From Euglena gracilis (Eukaryota > Euglenida > Euglenophyceae > Euglenales), in assembly GCA_039621445.1 (NCBI GenBank), contig CP154956.1, forward strand, positions 63,628,257-63,692,256: 64,000 nt of DNA, read 5' to 3'. Numbering within the stretch: position 1 is the stretch's first letter; every line of letters begins with the position of its first letter. The notes below the pieces were generated by a model. The model made no database searches, was not told the origin of the DNA, and was given only the letters and a program-made list of their open reading frames with translations. Shown piece after piece: positions 9,669 through 20,225 of this stretch. The position numbers and the translations under genes are program-made.

Positions 9669-9961
9669 TGCTCCCCCGACCCCCGAAACCAGATGAATTT
9701 GTTGCTACACTGGAAAAGTCTTTGGTCGATTTGCAGAAGGGCCCTGCTGTTGACCCAATACACGGTACGTTGTTGGCCAACGTGTTGGAAGAGAAGCCAA
9801 AAGGGACCGCAAAGGCTGAGCGTTTAGCTGTTACACGCCTGCTGGAGTTCCAGCAGGTGTGTAAACATCTGAACGCTCAGTATGAGGACCTGGATGGCTT
9901 TTTTTCCACATGGGCTGGTTGGGTCATTGACCCCAGATATTTGTTTGATGAGGCTGAATGA
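9669..9961 (+). pseudogene. Tyrosine recombinase N-terminal fragment
   Basis: Reads MLPRPPKPDEFVATLEKSL, a linker, then RLLEFQQVCKHLNAQYEDLD and FFSTWAGWVIDPRYLFDEAE, stop. The minus-strand copy at 19.9-20.2 kb gives MLPRPPKTSEFLAVLESHR and DDLDDFFVAWAGWMIDPS, so the family assignment is internally consistent. Only the DNA-binding N-terminal part is present. The catalytic boxes are absent between here and the right terminus at 10105. Confidence 0.55.
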
Positions 9962-9989
9962 ACACCTCGCATTTCTGGCAAACACCTTT

Positions 9990-10105
9990 TATTTTTCAGT
10001 CCACGAGACACAGTGTGTGTCCCAGTCCACGGGGACACACACTGTGTCTCGTGGACTCAGTCCACGAGACACAGTGTGTGTCTTGGGCCTCAGTCCACGG
10101 ATATA
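9990..10105. repeat. CACGAGACACAGTGTGTG palindromes at the element terminus
   Basis: Three inverted copies of GTCCACGAGACACAGTGTGT, two of them back to back. They form the right inverted terminus of the recombinase element. Copies at 9337-9475 form the left side. Confidence 0.7.
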
Positions 10106-10400
10106 AAGAGATGTGTGATGTCACTGTTTCACCCGTTTCACGAATTCATCCCCCCCCCGCGTCCTTGAAGAGATGTGTGATTTCACTGTTTCACCCGTTT
10201 CACGAAATCGTTCCCTGCCCCCCCCCTGGTCTCAAACATCCCCCTGCCTGGGACGTATTTCAGTCCAGCCAGCCCAAAATTCTAGCCCTAGCCCAGCAAC
10301 CCCCCCAGGGTCCTTGCAGAGATGTATGATTTCAATGTTTCACAAATTGATTCCCTGCCCCCCCCCCCGCTGGTCTCAAACATCCCCCTGCCTGGGACGT
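10106..10400 (+). repeat. Three diverged tandem units
   Basis: The block GAGATGTGTGATTTCACTG, TTTCACCCGTTTCACGAA, then a C run, then CTGGTCTCAAACATCCCCC and TGCCTGGGACGTAT occurs at about 10106, 10167 and 10318 with truncations. Confidence 0.65.
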
Positions 10401-10404
10401 ATCC

Positions 10405-10575
10405 CAGCTGCCACCCGACAAGTTCTGGGACCTGTACAGTGACACCAAGTTGTGTGTGCTGGGCAGGGTAATATCTCTGCTACCAGCGTCGACCGCCGAT
10501 GTCGAGCGCCTGTGGTCCCTTGGGGGCCACCTGTCAGAGGGCCGCGAACACACAGTGCTGGAAAGCGGTTCTGTC
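10405..10575 (+). pseudogene. hAT transposase C-terminal (dimerisation) fragment
   Basis: The + frame reads KFWDLYSDTKLCVLGRVISL, then LPASTADVERLWSLGGHLSE, then GREHTVL. The core LPAS-x-A-x-VER-x-WSLGG matches the hAT C-terminal dimerisation motif. There is no start and no flanking catalytic core, and a C run ends it. It belongs to a different hAT lineage from the relic at 11.6 kb, judged by sequence. Confidence 0.68.
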
Positions 10576-10602
10576 CCCCCCCCTGGGGTTTTCTGGTCGT
10601 TG

Positions 10603-10841
10603 TACCACCTCCCCCCCCCCTAATTGACCGTGGGACCTCTCCACGGGACCCCCCTTTTGGTCAATTAGGGGGGGGTTCAATTAGGGGGGGGTTGGTCAAT
10701 TAGGGGGGGGGGGTACCATCAATTAGGGGGTGCTTCAGCACGGAATCCCCCCGGGTAGTCAATTAGGGGGGGGGTCGAAAAATTTTTCCCCGGGGCGATC
10801 GGTCAATTAGGGGGGGGGGTCAATTAGGGGGGGGTAACACA
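10603..10841. mobile_element. TA-flanked TAATTGAC element, copy 2 (inverted)
   Basis: Reverse-orientation relative of 8995-9237: TACCACCTCCCCCCC at the left, then GGTCAATTAGGGGGGG words and the shared CACGGAATCCCCCCGG block, ending at a less exact right terminus (GGGGGGTAACA). Confidence 0.65.
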
Positions 10842-11197
10842 GGGTTTGGTCAGTCGTAATGGAGTTTTTTTTGCAACCCAGGAATCCGGGACAATCTTTA
10901 TTGGCACGGTTATTCACCACATCTGTCGAAATGTTTTTTTTAGCACACTATTCGCGGTTTTGGGGGGGACAGTCGGTGGGTTGCTCCCGGGAGGGGGGGG
11001 GTGCCCACTTTCCGGCACTGCGGCTGGCTCACGGCGGATAACACTTTCATAAAGAACTATTCGTAAGACAGATCCAGGCTTCAGTTTTCGTAGACTATTC
11101 TCAAGTGGGTTGGTTTTTCATGCAGTCATCTGATGCCTTTCGTGTTGGTCTCTTTCACAGAAGTATTTGTGTTGTCTCGTGTTGGCCTGTTTCATGG
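10842..11197. other. No gene recognised
   Basis: Contains a GGGAGGGGGGG block at 10988 but no domain. It runs to the target duplication of the next hAT element. Confidence 0.45.
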
Positions 11198-11595
11198 GAG
11201 CCAGACATTGGTGTAGAAACAAATTTTTCTCGGGGGGGGCGAGACTTCTGAAAAAATTTTCCAGCCACGGTAAAAAAAAAACTTCTAACTATCAAACTGT
11301 TCTCCTCCACAAAAGCACATGGATTGCCACGAGCAACTGCTGGGAGGCAAGCTGGGACGCAACTAGTGGGCCAGTGCAAAGGTCGAAGAGCATGCTGTGT
11401 TTTTCAAGATGAATTCATCAAGTAAGGTGTCTAGGTCAAGGGAATACAAATCTTCCTTATACACATTGCACAAAGCAAAATGGTTCAAACTAGCATGGAA
11501 AAGAAACGGACCTCAAAAAAAATGGGGGGGATTGCATCTTTGAAGGAAATTTTGTCAACCACTTTTCCATGCTATCCAAGGCGTGCTTGTCCAAC

Positions 11596-11700
11596 TTGGG
11601 AGCGAAGGTAAGTTTTCAAACGCCGCAGGGTGGAGAATGAACGCTCGGCGGTTGCGGAAGAGATCGGAATGGTCAGACACAACCTCACCATCGCAACCAC
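11596..11700 (-). pseudogene. hAT transposase C-terminal dimerisation motif
   Basis: On the minus strand the frame reads CLTIPISSATAERSFSTLRR, then LKTYLRSQVGQARL, then stop. ATAERSFS-x-L-x-x-x-K-TYLR-S is the classical hATC dimerisation signature, needed for transposase multimerisation. It is open and well conserved, so the insertion need not be old. Confidence 0.88.
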
Positions 11701-11984
11701 CAATGGTAATATGGTGCGGATTGCCAACTCCAGAACATTGTTTGGGTCATGTGTGAGAGCACAAAGTGTACAGGCAAAGTGGTACAGGCAAAGTGGTCGT
11801 TTTTTCGTGCATGGTTGGATTCGTCATGAATTTTTATTATCCAACAACTTTTAAATTTTTCGAAACCGACGTTTTTGGAGGATTTCTGAGCCCTTCTCGC
11901 GGCCTTGCCGAAATTGGCCGGTCTTGTCTTGGAGGCCAATTAGCCAATTAGGGGGGGGGGGCAAATAGGGAGGGGGTGAGGGTA

Positions 11985-12241
11985 TGCATGAAAATCTCAA
12001 TGCTAGACGTTGGAAGTGGAATATTCAAGCGCACAGCTTCTTCACAACTTGAGCAAAACACACAATCCTTCAATGAATCATGTCGAACCCACGGAAATTC
12101 CTCTGCCCAAGATGATAGAAACTTACGCCCACCTGCGGTTGGTGTTGCAACAGCGTTGGTGCCAATTGGATCTTCAAGTTCTTCGCCATTTGGGGCCACA
12201 GTAGGGGCCAGGGAACATTTTGGTGCCAAAAACTTTTTCAA
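11985..12241 (-). pseudogene. hAT transposase TTF-type zinc finger piece
   Basis: The minus strand gives GRKFLSSWAEEFPWVRHDSL, then KDCVFCSSCEEAV. The FPWV-x-x-D-x-x-x-D-x-VFC-x-x-C pattern is the TTF-type zinc finger found at the N-terminus of one hAT transposase group. It is cut off at its 3' side by a G-run block near 11950-11990. With the hATC piece it shows that the catalytic core has been deleted. Confidence 0.75.
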
Positions 12242-12377
12242 AGGAAAAAGGAATTAAAAATTCTCGGGGGGGGGGGCGAGTCTCGGGGGGGCGAGAAAAT
12301 TTTTCAGGGGGGCGAAAAAATTTCGGGGGGGCGGTCGCCCCCCCCCCGACCCCCCTTTCTACACCAATGGAGCCAGA

Positions 12378-13650
12378 TGGGTTGGCACATGTTTGTGTGC
12401 TTCATGGAAACCCAGTTGTTACGTTTGGAGAAAAAAACGCTGTTCTGCTTGACGGAATCTGTTTCCGGTCGAGCTGAAGCCTGCAAACAATGCCTTTCTG
12501 TTGCCAAAATAACGTGCTCCTCATCGCGCCGTCTTCATGTGAACTTTGTCACGTGGAATCGATTTTGCTTTCGCCTTGAACGAAGGGAATTCCCAAAATT
12601 CCAAATCAAACTGTTAAAAAAGGGGGGCCAAAAAATTTGCAAGCACCCCAGGACGGCGGCGGGACTCCCCGAGGGGGGGGGGGGCGGGGGACCCGAGCGC
12701 GTGAAAGGAAATTTGCAAATATTTTCGGCGCTTTGCGCCAAAACGGTACACCCGGCGCCTCCGACGCGGGGGGAGGGCGGGCGTGGTCTGCTGACTTAAA
12801 AAGAAGCCTGGTGGCGAGCAGCGGAAGGTGGGATTTTTTTCTTTAGGGCTACGGAGCAATTTTTCTCCTTGTAGGGACATTGGAGGAAAAAAAATTTCCG
12901 GGCCCAGGGAAAATTTTAGGAGAAATTCTCCGAGAAATTTCCGTTCGGAAATTTCCCGCCCAACCCTGCCGGAAGTTTTTTTTTAAATTATCTCTCTCAC
13001 ACACACATCCAGTGGACGCTGTCAGTGGATTGTGTTTTGGACAACCAACAGGAGCGAGAATCAGCCCTACAACAGAGGAAGGAAATTTGTCGAGCCAGTG
13101 GGGTTGCTGTTGGGGAATGGAGCCCCACAAAACCTTAAGAACAACTGTCAACACATTGGCTTCGGCGTACAAGACTACGCGTCCCGAACACGGCATTGTC
13201 CCCAGTGCAAGCAAACAGATTCCAGAGTTGGTGCTTTTTTAATGCTACTTGCACAAGGTCCCGCAATTTCATGGCACGAAAGGAGTCCGTGGCGGTTTTG
13301 ACCGACCACGAGGCCCTCCCGGTATAACAGCTGGGGCTGTCGCCATTGTCAGGGGGAGAAGTGAGTTGTGAGAGGCTGTCCAGTGTAGCAATACGTGTTG
13401 CTGTTCATTTTACCCCTCCATCAGCTGCAACGTTTTTGGCAAATGTGCTCAGAATGCCCACGGCACAATTGCCGTTTTGCACGTCACAATAACCTTGCGA
13501 CGTTGCGGCTCCTCGTGGCATTCCCTTTGCGTTTTGGATGGTGATTCCCCATTGACAATGGCACAAAGAGTTTTTGAAGGACTTATTAGCTTCGTTTTCA
13601 CACCATTCTCCTTTTGATTCAGTTCATTCAATCACATTTTCCTTACGACG
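12378..13650. other. No confident gene
   Basis: A stretch with a GC-rich, G-run block (12640-12790), a GAAATTTCCG-type palindromic block (12890-12980) and fragmentary frames. One frame near 13050-13230 reads NRGRKFVEPVGLLLGNGAP and HCPQCKQTDSRVGAF and might be a transposase remnant, but I cannot assign it. Confidence 0.4.
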
Positions 13651-13654
13651 AAGT

Positions 13655-13758
13655 ACTCAGGACGGAGTCTGCGTCTTAAGACGCAGACTCCGTCCTGCCT
13701 GAAGTCCTGTGTGTTAGACGCAGACTCCGTCCTGAGTCCCTGCGCCTAAGACGCAGAC
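13655..13758. repeat. AGACGCAGACTCCGTCCTG palindromes
   Basis: Contains AGTCTGCGTCTTAAGACGCA (13668-13687), the start of a 22-24-bp perfect palindrome, followed by inverted copies of GACGCAGACTCCGTCCTGA. The family recurs at 23085-23145, 24095-24125, 33962-34022 and 38210-38345. Confidence 0.7.
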
Positions 13759-14070
13759 TTAACCTCAATACCTCAATCCAGCCTTGCCCCAATTTTGACC
13801 CAAAATCTTGAGACAAGAGGGGTCAATTTTAGCAAGACTTTTTGTGTGGCTTAATCATGAGTTGCGACAAAATCAACTCTAGAAGATGATTCTTCCCGCT
13901 TTTGGACACAATTTCTTATGCTCCCTCCAAAAAAGTGCCTTACCATTGAGCGATTCCCATTCCCATGTGTGAATAGCTCGGGGAGGGGGCATGGTAAGTG
14001 ACTGCCTCCTGCTGAGGCCCACAGGGCCCCCCGTGACCCCCCCCCCCCGTGACCCCCCCCGTGACCCCCC

Positions 14071-14726
14071 CAGGGTTGACGTTTTTTTTGTTTTTTAAAA
14101 AAAAACAAAAAAACGTGTTTTTTTAAAAAAAAATACAAAAAAACATGTTTTTTTGAAAAAGCAAAAATTGACCATTTTGCTGAAGAAAATTTTTCGCGGG
14201 TGGTTCGGGTCACGAGGGGGGGGGTCACGGGGGGGTCAGAGGGGGGGGGTCACGAGGGGGGGGTCACATTTTCGGTGGCCAGATTAGAAATCACCGAAAA
14301 CGAATTTTTGGGAAAAAATCCTTTTTAGGCTCCAAAATAGGAATCCCCCAAACGAAAATTAGGAAATCTACCGGAATATTTTGTCAAATTAGGCATCGCC
14401 GGCCACGTTTTTCAGAAAAAAATGGCCGAAACGGGTCTTAGGTCGGGTTGGGGGAGGGGGGTCATGGGGGGAACACCCCCTGTGAAGTTTTTTTTTTTCA
14501 AATGTGTGAAAGTATTTCCAAATCTGTGTTTTCTGGTGCGAAAAATCATGCTTTCAAAATGAATGTTGTAGAGATAAAAAATGCACTTTTTCCCAAAAAA
14601 AAATTACAAAAAGATTTTCCCCCAAACCCTCCATGACGTTTTTTTGTTTTTTTTAAAAAAAACATATTTTTTTTAAAAAAAACATGTTTTTTTTTTTGTT
14701 TCAAAAAAAACAAGCCGTCAACCTTG
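14071..14726. mobile_element. hAT-like MITE, copy 1 (CAGGGTTGAC ends)
   Basis: The 656-bp element has ends CAGGGTTGAC and GTCAACCTTG and is flanked by ACCCCCC on both sides (7 bp; ambiguous because the target was itself a C run). The interior is A/T-homopolymer-rich, with a GTGACC-run block (14205-14275). It is closely similar throughout to 31463-32124, which has an unambiguous 8-bp duplication. Confidence 0.82.
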
Positions 14727-15175
14727 ACCCCCCCCCCCGTGACCCCCCCCGTGACCCGAACAAGGATTTCCCTTTTCTGAGAAATTTTGTAGGGAATTTT
14801 TTTGGCCGGTGATGCCTAATTCAAGAAAATGCCCAGGCAGATTCCTAATTTTCAGGCGTAAATTTTTCAACTTTGGCTTGGTGATTCCTAATTTGGTGTC
14901 CAAATCCTAATTTCAGGTGCAGGGATTCTTAATTTGTGGATTTTTCCGCGAAAATTCCGGCTCGGTGATTCCTAATTTTGCCACCAAAAATGTGGTGTTC
15001 CCCCCGTGACCCCCCCGTGACGCCCCCCCCCCCTTGTGACCCACCCGACCCGAACCACCCCCATAGCACCCTGTGGGGAAAAACTAACCCAATCGGGGTG
15101 CTACCCCCGTGACCCCCCCCCGTGACCCCCCCCCCGTGACCCCCCCATGACCCGAGAATCGAGCCTTCAATTTTC
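14727..15175. repeat. GTGACCCC runs with GGTGATTCCTAATTT words
   Basis: CCCCCCGTGACCCCCC words at 14727-14757, 15000-15055 and 15100-15155 enclose repeated TGATTCCTAATTT words (14800-14980). It is another homopolymer-plus-word structure, partly inverted. Confidence 0.6.
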
Positions 15176-15263
15176 ACAATGCATCAACCTGTGTTACTTC
15201 AGCCTTTCATTCATCATTTTAGCCTGCTTGTTAAGGCTTATGGCGGTTTTGGTCAATTTTCAT

Positions 15264-16753
15264 ATACCCTCACCCCCCCCTCAAAGTGGCCACCCTCCAG
15301 GCACCGTGGGACCCCAAAATGGCCACTCTGGCAGGGGGGACACTTGGGGGGGGGTCAAGTTTTGGCCTCCGGCGACTTTGGCATCAGGAATGTAAATTTC
15401 ACTTGAAAAACGCCTTCGTCTGATAAATTACTTGACATTTTGAAAAAAGGGCTGACAAGCGGTTAAGTTGTATGACGAACGGACTGCTTAGGATTCACGC
15501 AAAGCGCCTTGGTTCTCGCGCTCGTGATCTTCTTGGTGTTTCTCCCTTTGAATTCGGTTTCATCTTTCTTCTAACTTCAGGTGCAAGCTATTTGGAGGAT
15601 CAGGAATGCATCGATGCAAAATTTTTTGAAGATTGAATCAGGTATGCCCATCTGAAGGTGTCTTTTGAAGAATGATTCCACTGGTCTTTTCTGGTGCATC
15701 TGAACCACTTTCAAAAATGTGGCATTTTTTCCAAAATTTGGTCCATTGGGTGATAATTTTCAGTCCCACCCTCTCGTGTGGCATGTCTTCTGTTGTGCGT
15801 TCGTTCTGATTTTATATGATTTGCTGAGCGTTCTCGTGGTTCTCTGATTATGTTTTACAGTTTTGGAACTTTTGCTGCCACAGAGCCATGGCTGCAGCTC
15901 TGTGTCTTTGGTCTGGTGTTTTGGTGACATTTTGGCCTTGAATCCGGTATTTTCTTGCTTTCCAATTCGCCTTAAAACTGTAATTCTGTAAATTGAATTC
16001 TAATTCTGTCATTCTGTTGTCTTTCATTTGTCATCCATTCACTCCCAGGTTGAAATGTGAAGAAAAAGAAGATAAACCAAGAGAAGAAGAGTAATGAAAT
16101 GAAGGTGTCAGGGTCCTGTGGTGTTTTGCGAAAAAACGCAGGACCCTGTTGCTGTGAATTGCAACGTTTGCCTTCGCTTTGTTGCAACGTTGGCCTTTGC
16201 TTTGGTGCAGTTCAAAAAGGTTGTTTTACTTGTGTTTTTTTTTGCGCCAAAAGGGCTTTGTTGGGCAGTTTGGGGAACACTTTTAGTGCCACAGTGGGGA
16301 CCAGTTTTGGTGTCAAGAGTTTCTTTTCTTGGGGGGGTCAAAAAATTACACTCAGTTCAACTCAAAAAAATTCTTTCGGTTCTTTGTGCAAAAGGTTTCC
16401 GGAAAGGGACCATCTGGACATTTTTTTTGAAGGCCTCAAAAGGGCGCACTACTTGGGCAACAAACCATTCAGCGCGCAGAGCATTCTGGCAACTTGCAAC
16501 TCGCTCCAACGTTGGCTTTCACTGTGTCACACGCACGGTTACGTATGACACAATTTTTTTTCGTTTGACACGGAACCCAAAGTGACGATCCCGCTTTCCT
16601 AAAATGACGACTAAATTATAGTGGTCAAAATGACGATTCCATTCCTGTTTGGCGCCAAAGGAAAATGGCCACTTTGGGGGGGGGGGTAACCTGAAATTTG
16701 CCAAAAATTTTGGCCACTTTGGGGGGAGGACACTTTGAGGGGGGGTGAGGGTA
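15264..16753. mobile_element. TA-flanked CAAAGTGGCC element, long copy
   Basis: It starts TACCCTCACCCCCCCC and ends GGGGGGGTGAGGGTA, with AAAGTGGCCAC and AATGGCCACTTTG words next to each end. Between the repeat ends is about 1.25 kb (15390-16640) of ordinary-looking sequence with short frames only. It is either a captured fragment or a later insertion. I recognise no protein in it. Confidence 0.6.
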
Positions 16754-17400
16754 TTTTGTTGCTTGACACGGTCAAAAGATGGAAAGGCTTGAAAGGGGAA
16801 AATTTTTCCACCCAAATAATGGCGTTGTTTTTTTTGGGCGTTTGATATTTGACCAAAAATATGTCTCATTGGCAAAAGGGGAGATTTCGCAAGTAAGAAA
16901 GAATTTCATGGCAAAAAGGGGGGGTGAGGAAACATGAAATTTTTGTGGAAGAAACAAAAAAGAATTTTTCATTTGGACAACCAAACCCCTGTTCTGGCAC
17001 CCAACGCCCAACGCGGTTTCAAACCCAAAAATGGCCAAAAAAACTTGTCCCCTAAAAAGTGCCAAAAAAATGGTGCATTTCCACACCCAAAACAGAATTT
17101 TTTTGGCCACTTTTTCAAAAATGGCCCAAAATGCATCCCAAAAAAAATATGACGGTCAAGAAAATCCTGACAAAATTCCCCTTCAAAAAATGAAAAAAAT
17201 GACCAATGTTGGACATAAAAATCACCCATAAATGACCACTTTCGGACCAAAAAGCACTTTTTTGTTCAAAAATGGTCCAAATGGCCAAAAATAACCACTT
17301 TTTGACCCGAAAATCACTGATTTCGTGCCGCCCTTCTCGTGATGAGATGCAACATCATGGATGCTGCCTCCCGCTACCTCCAAAGTGGCATACTTCCCCC
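16754..17400. repeat. AAAAATGGCC-rich low-complexity stretch
   Basis: Repeated AAATGGCCAAAA and TTTTTGGCCATT words and A runs, without a usable reading frame. Similar wording occurs at 5290-5450 and 21400-21540. Confidence 0.5.
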
Positions 17401-17503
17401 GTGACCCCCCCCCCCGTGACCCCCCCCCCCCCGTGACCCGCACCACCGCCACGGGGGGGGGGTCACAAGCAATTAACCGTTTTGCGATTAACCATCCAAC
17501 CTT
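17395..17503. repeat. GTGACCCC runs and a CGATTAACCATCCAACCTTG end
   Basis: A C-run GTGACC block is followed by AATTAACCGTTTTGCGATTA and ACCATCCAACCTTG. The latter is the complement of the hAT-like terminus at 32416 (CAGGGTTGGATGGTTAATCG). It is therefore probably one end of a copy of that element. The other end is not identified. Confidence 0.45.
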
Positions 17504-17615
17504 GCATGCATCTTGGACCCGGAAAGATCCCAATGGCAGAAATTCTCAGACATATGTGATGTGGACATCTTGAAACTCCAAGGCTGCCCGAATGGAGGTT
17601 CGGCACGTCTGACGA

Positions 17616-17822
17616 GGACCCTCACCCCCCCTCAAAGTGACCCCCCCCTTGAAGTGGCCAAAAAAAATTGGCAAATTTGTTTCCCCCCCTCAAAGTGGCC
17701 ATTTTTTCTTGGCGGCAAAGGCGCCAAAGCCCAAAAATTGACCCCCCCCCCAAAGTGTCCCCTCCCCCAAAGTGGCCGTTTTGGGGTTTTGTGGTGCCTG
17801 GAGGGCGACCACTTTGAGGGTA
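17616..17822. mobile_element. CAAAGTGGCC element, uninterrupted copy (empty site)
   Basis: Close relative of 31350-32235 but without the internal 662-bp insertion: here GCGCCAAA occurs once (17721-17728). Its right flank, after TA at 17821-17822, also matches the flank of the 31.3-kb copy. The two loci are therefore duplicates that differ by the nested element. Confidence 0.7.
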
Positions 17823-18066
17823 TTTTTTCTTTCCCAAGTGGCCCAGAGGGTGGTTCCCAAAAATATCACCATACAAGGTAGCATCTCTTGGTTCCTCTTG
17901 GTGCTCATCAATTTTTGGTTGGTGCACCGCCCAGAGCACTCTCATCAACGTTGCAAAGTGCAGCAAAATGGGAAATGTGTCATCTTTCACGTGTTCCCCA
18001 TGTTTAACCATCATGTTACCACTACTATTTAGAAAGGATTCTGGTTCAGAAGACCACAGACGGCGG
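17823..18066. repeat. Duplicated segment shared with 26.3 kb and 31.3 kb
   Basis: 17829-17886 matches (inverted) 31280-31345. 17914-18064, from TTTTTGGTTGGTGCACCGCC to GACGGCGG, is repeated at 26297-26460 with a few indels. No recognisable protein; the minus frame is partly open. Confidence 0.65.
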
Positions 18067-18169
18067 CCAAAATCTGCCCGGCGGCCCATATTCTTATTCC
18101 GAGGTTTCCGGCGGAACCTAATTCAGCTTCGCGTCGTCCAAAAAATCTGTTCACCGTGCTCAGTTCACC

Positions 18170-18535
18170 GTGCTCAGGCAGTGCCTTGATGCCTGCAAAG
18201 TGAATGATTTGCTGCGAACCACGCGCATCTCGGCAGCCAAAGTACAGTGCCATTCCTTCTCCAGCATCCTAGCATCCTACCTACGGGACACAATGTCGGT
18301 CATCACCGCCCGCCCAATGGATGACAAACAATGGGCGCAAGCCTCACTGCCGGTCCGCTTGGGAGGGCTTGGGATCCGAGACCCAGAAGTAGCCAGAACA
18401 CCGGCCAGATGGGCAGCTATCGTGGATTTCCTCTCCCGAGTAGATAGCACTCTGGGCCGACAAGGGAACAGGACAGCCACAGGGGGGGCAGTTTTTCAAC
18501 ACATCCACGGGCCTAGGGCGCTTTTTTCCTGTCAG
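18170..18535 (+). pseudogene. Non-LTR retrotransposon pol, C-terminal part
   Basis: The frame reads CLDACKVNDLLRTTRISAAK, VQCHSFSSILASYLRDTMSV, then QASLPVRLGGLGIRDPEVAR and RWAAIVDFLSRVDSTLG. QASLP-x-x-LGGLGIR is the conserved post-RT thumb-region motif of many non-LTR elements. A near-identical minus-strand copy lies at 30875-31290 and extends further. This one ends near 18460-18535 in unrelated sequence. Confidence 0.8.
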
Positions 18536-18656
18536 TAGGTCATGGGACGACACAGCTACAGTGGGGAAGACGGACGGCATAAAAGGTCTTGGTTAGCAGG
18601 ATCCTCTGGCGCAGCCGGAGGCGCCTCCCACGCAAGCCGCTTGGCCCACTAAGTAC

Positions 18657-20225
18657 GGTAGCGCTCCACAGCGACCGGGTCAACCGCATCCGCGTCCATC
18701 TCCAACTTGAACGACGGCACGCGCATCCAATCCGCACGCGACGGCTGCGTCAGGGGGACCCAGTCGGGGTCGTCTTTGATGACGATGGCGTCCTCCCTGA
18801 TGTGCGGAGGTTGTGTGGTATTCACACAAGCACAGCCCCCCCCCCCCCAAGGAGGAGCACCCCCCCCCGTCCAAGACGTGCCGCGTGTGAAGTTGGAGCC
18901 AACCGCCCGGTCAACTTCAGCGACAGTGCCACAGAGGTTAGCTGCTGTCGTTTTTTTTTCACTGTCCAAAATGTCACCTTTCACAGTGCTGGGGAACCTC
19001 CCGCCCTGCCAGCATGGCCTTCCCTCTTCGACGTAGATGACGACGAAGAGGCACCGGCATCCATTCCGTATGTGCGCCATCACACATACGGAATTACACC
19101 GCCAGCGAGGATTGTGGCTGCCTTGATGGGCGTCGCTTTGGACATGCGGTGGTAGACGGCCACTGTATTTCTGTGCACCTTGAAATACTTGGCTACGTCC
19201 TCCAGCAACACGTCCGGCGAATTCGCCAACCAGGTCATTGCCGCACGTCGTGCAACGTCCTTGAACGTTAAACGACGTCCGACAACCCCCGACACCCAGG
19301 CTGCCACTCCACGAAACGACTCGTCTGACGTCGGCGTTTGCAGGAGGAGTTGTCCTGCAAGTGGTTTCGCCGATCGGAAGAGCCAGTTTCCTCCTACACC
19401 TGATCAAAAGCCCTCACAGGACACATCAATCGATCTGGACTTTCTACGATGACTTGTCGCAGAAGGGCACAGTCCGACCGATCGAACGTCCCGGGATGGT
19501 TTTTCATGGTACCAACGCTCACCGTAAGCATCCTCCGGCCTTCCAACGTGACAGATTCCACAAAGGAATCAACCTCCAGTCTCCGCAGAACCTCTGGGTG
19601 GTAGCCTGTGCAAGAAACCCAGAATCAAAATATTGGCCCGTTGGGCCTCAAAGGGCTTTGTCCAGTCCACTTCTCGCAACACCCGTGGCAACTCGTCGTC
19701 CTGCAAAATTTCTTGGGGGGGTGCACAGCCTGGTTTGCCGCTTTTTTGGTGAGTTCACGGGTGTAAGCAGACTGAAAGAACCGCTGGAACTTTGGAAACT
19801 GGGAGGTGGTAGAAGGCACCACTTGGGTTTCTGGCTTGATTGAGGAGTAAACTCGTCCCACGGCATTCAAGTAGCCGCGGAAGGAGGATGCTTTCACTGC
19901 GATGGCTCTGAATCTTTGAACGGCCTATACCCACCGTTGATCCCACAGTTGCCTGATTTGGGTTGCGCCGTCAACCAACAAACTAGGATCAATCATCCAG
20001 CCGGCCCAGGCAACAAAAAAGTCATCCAGATCATCGTACACTGCCTGTAGGTCTTGACACAGCTGACGGAAATCCATCAAATGTGCCAATGACTCGCCGA
20101 TGACTCTCCAACACGGCCAAAAATTCAGATGTTTTCGGGGGACGAGGGAGCATCCTATCCCTGATGATAGCCGCGCATTTCGCCATTAGTATAGAAAAGC
20201 AACTGGAAAAATAACATTGTTTCAC
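18657..20225 (-). pseudogene. Tyrosine recombinase (Crypton-like), near full length but degenerate
   Basis: Minus-strand order: MLPRPPKTSEFLAVLESHR (about 20155), DDLDDFFVAWAGWMIDPS (about 20035), SSFRGYLNAVGRVYSSIKPE (about 19890), TGYHPEVLRRLEVDSF (about 19605; box I, with His where Arg is usual in TG-x-R). Then come RSDCALLRQVIVESPDRLMC, VARRAAMTWLANSPDVLLED (about 19255), YFKVHRNTVAVYHRM (about 19170; box II His and the candidate nucleophile Tyr) and a C-terminal FKLEMDADAVDPVAVERYR ending at 18658. Several stops and frame changes separate the pieces; some could be introns. Its outer terminus is at 20226-20425. Confidence 0.68.

Larger units (their letters stand above)
8171..10105. mobile_element. 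Element with long inverted termini carrying a tyrosine recombinase fragment
   Basis: The left end reads TATATCCGTTGACTAAGAGG and continues, after an insertion, into GGCCCAAGACACACACTGTG (9341 on). The right end is the complement, CACAGTGTGTGTCTTGGGCC then AGTCCACGGATATA (about 10068-10105). The termini therefore match for more than 45 bp apart from a small indel. Inside lies a tyrosine recombinase fragment (9669-9961). The element was split by a hAT-like insertion (8190-9334) in its left terminus. The copy at 20.2-20.4 kb has the related terminus GGGCCTCTTAGTCCACAA. Confidence 0.65.
11206..12369. mobile_element. hAT element with 8-bp target duplication and transposase remains
   Basis: The terminal inverted repeats are CATTGGTGTAGAAA and TTTCTACACCAATG, 14 bp perfect. 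They are flanked by the exact duplication GAGCCAGA at 11198-11205 and 12370-12377. Subterminal G-run blocks (CTCGGGGGGGGCGAG) are present at both ends. Two pieces of a transposase lie inside on the minus strand, described separately. The 1164-bp length is about a third of an autonomous hAT, so it is an internally deleted copy. Confidence 0.92.

Noticed and set aside
13020-13260. Possible transposase with CPQC motif
   Set aside because: Several frames look partly protein-like but none matches a family; could not choose one.
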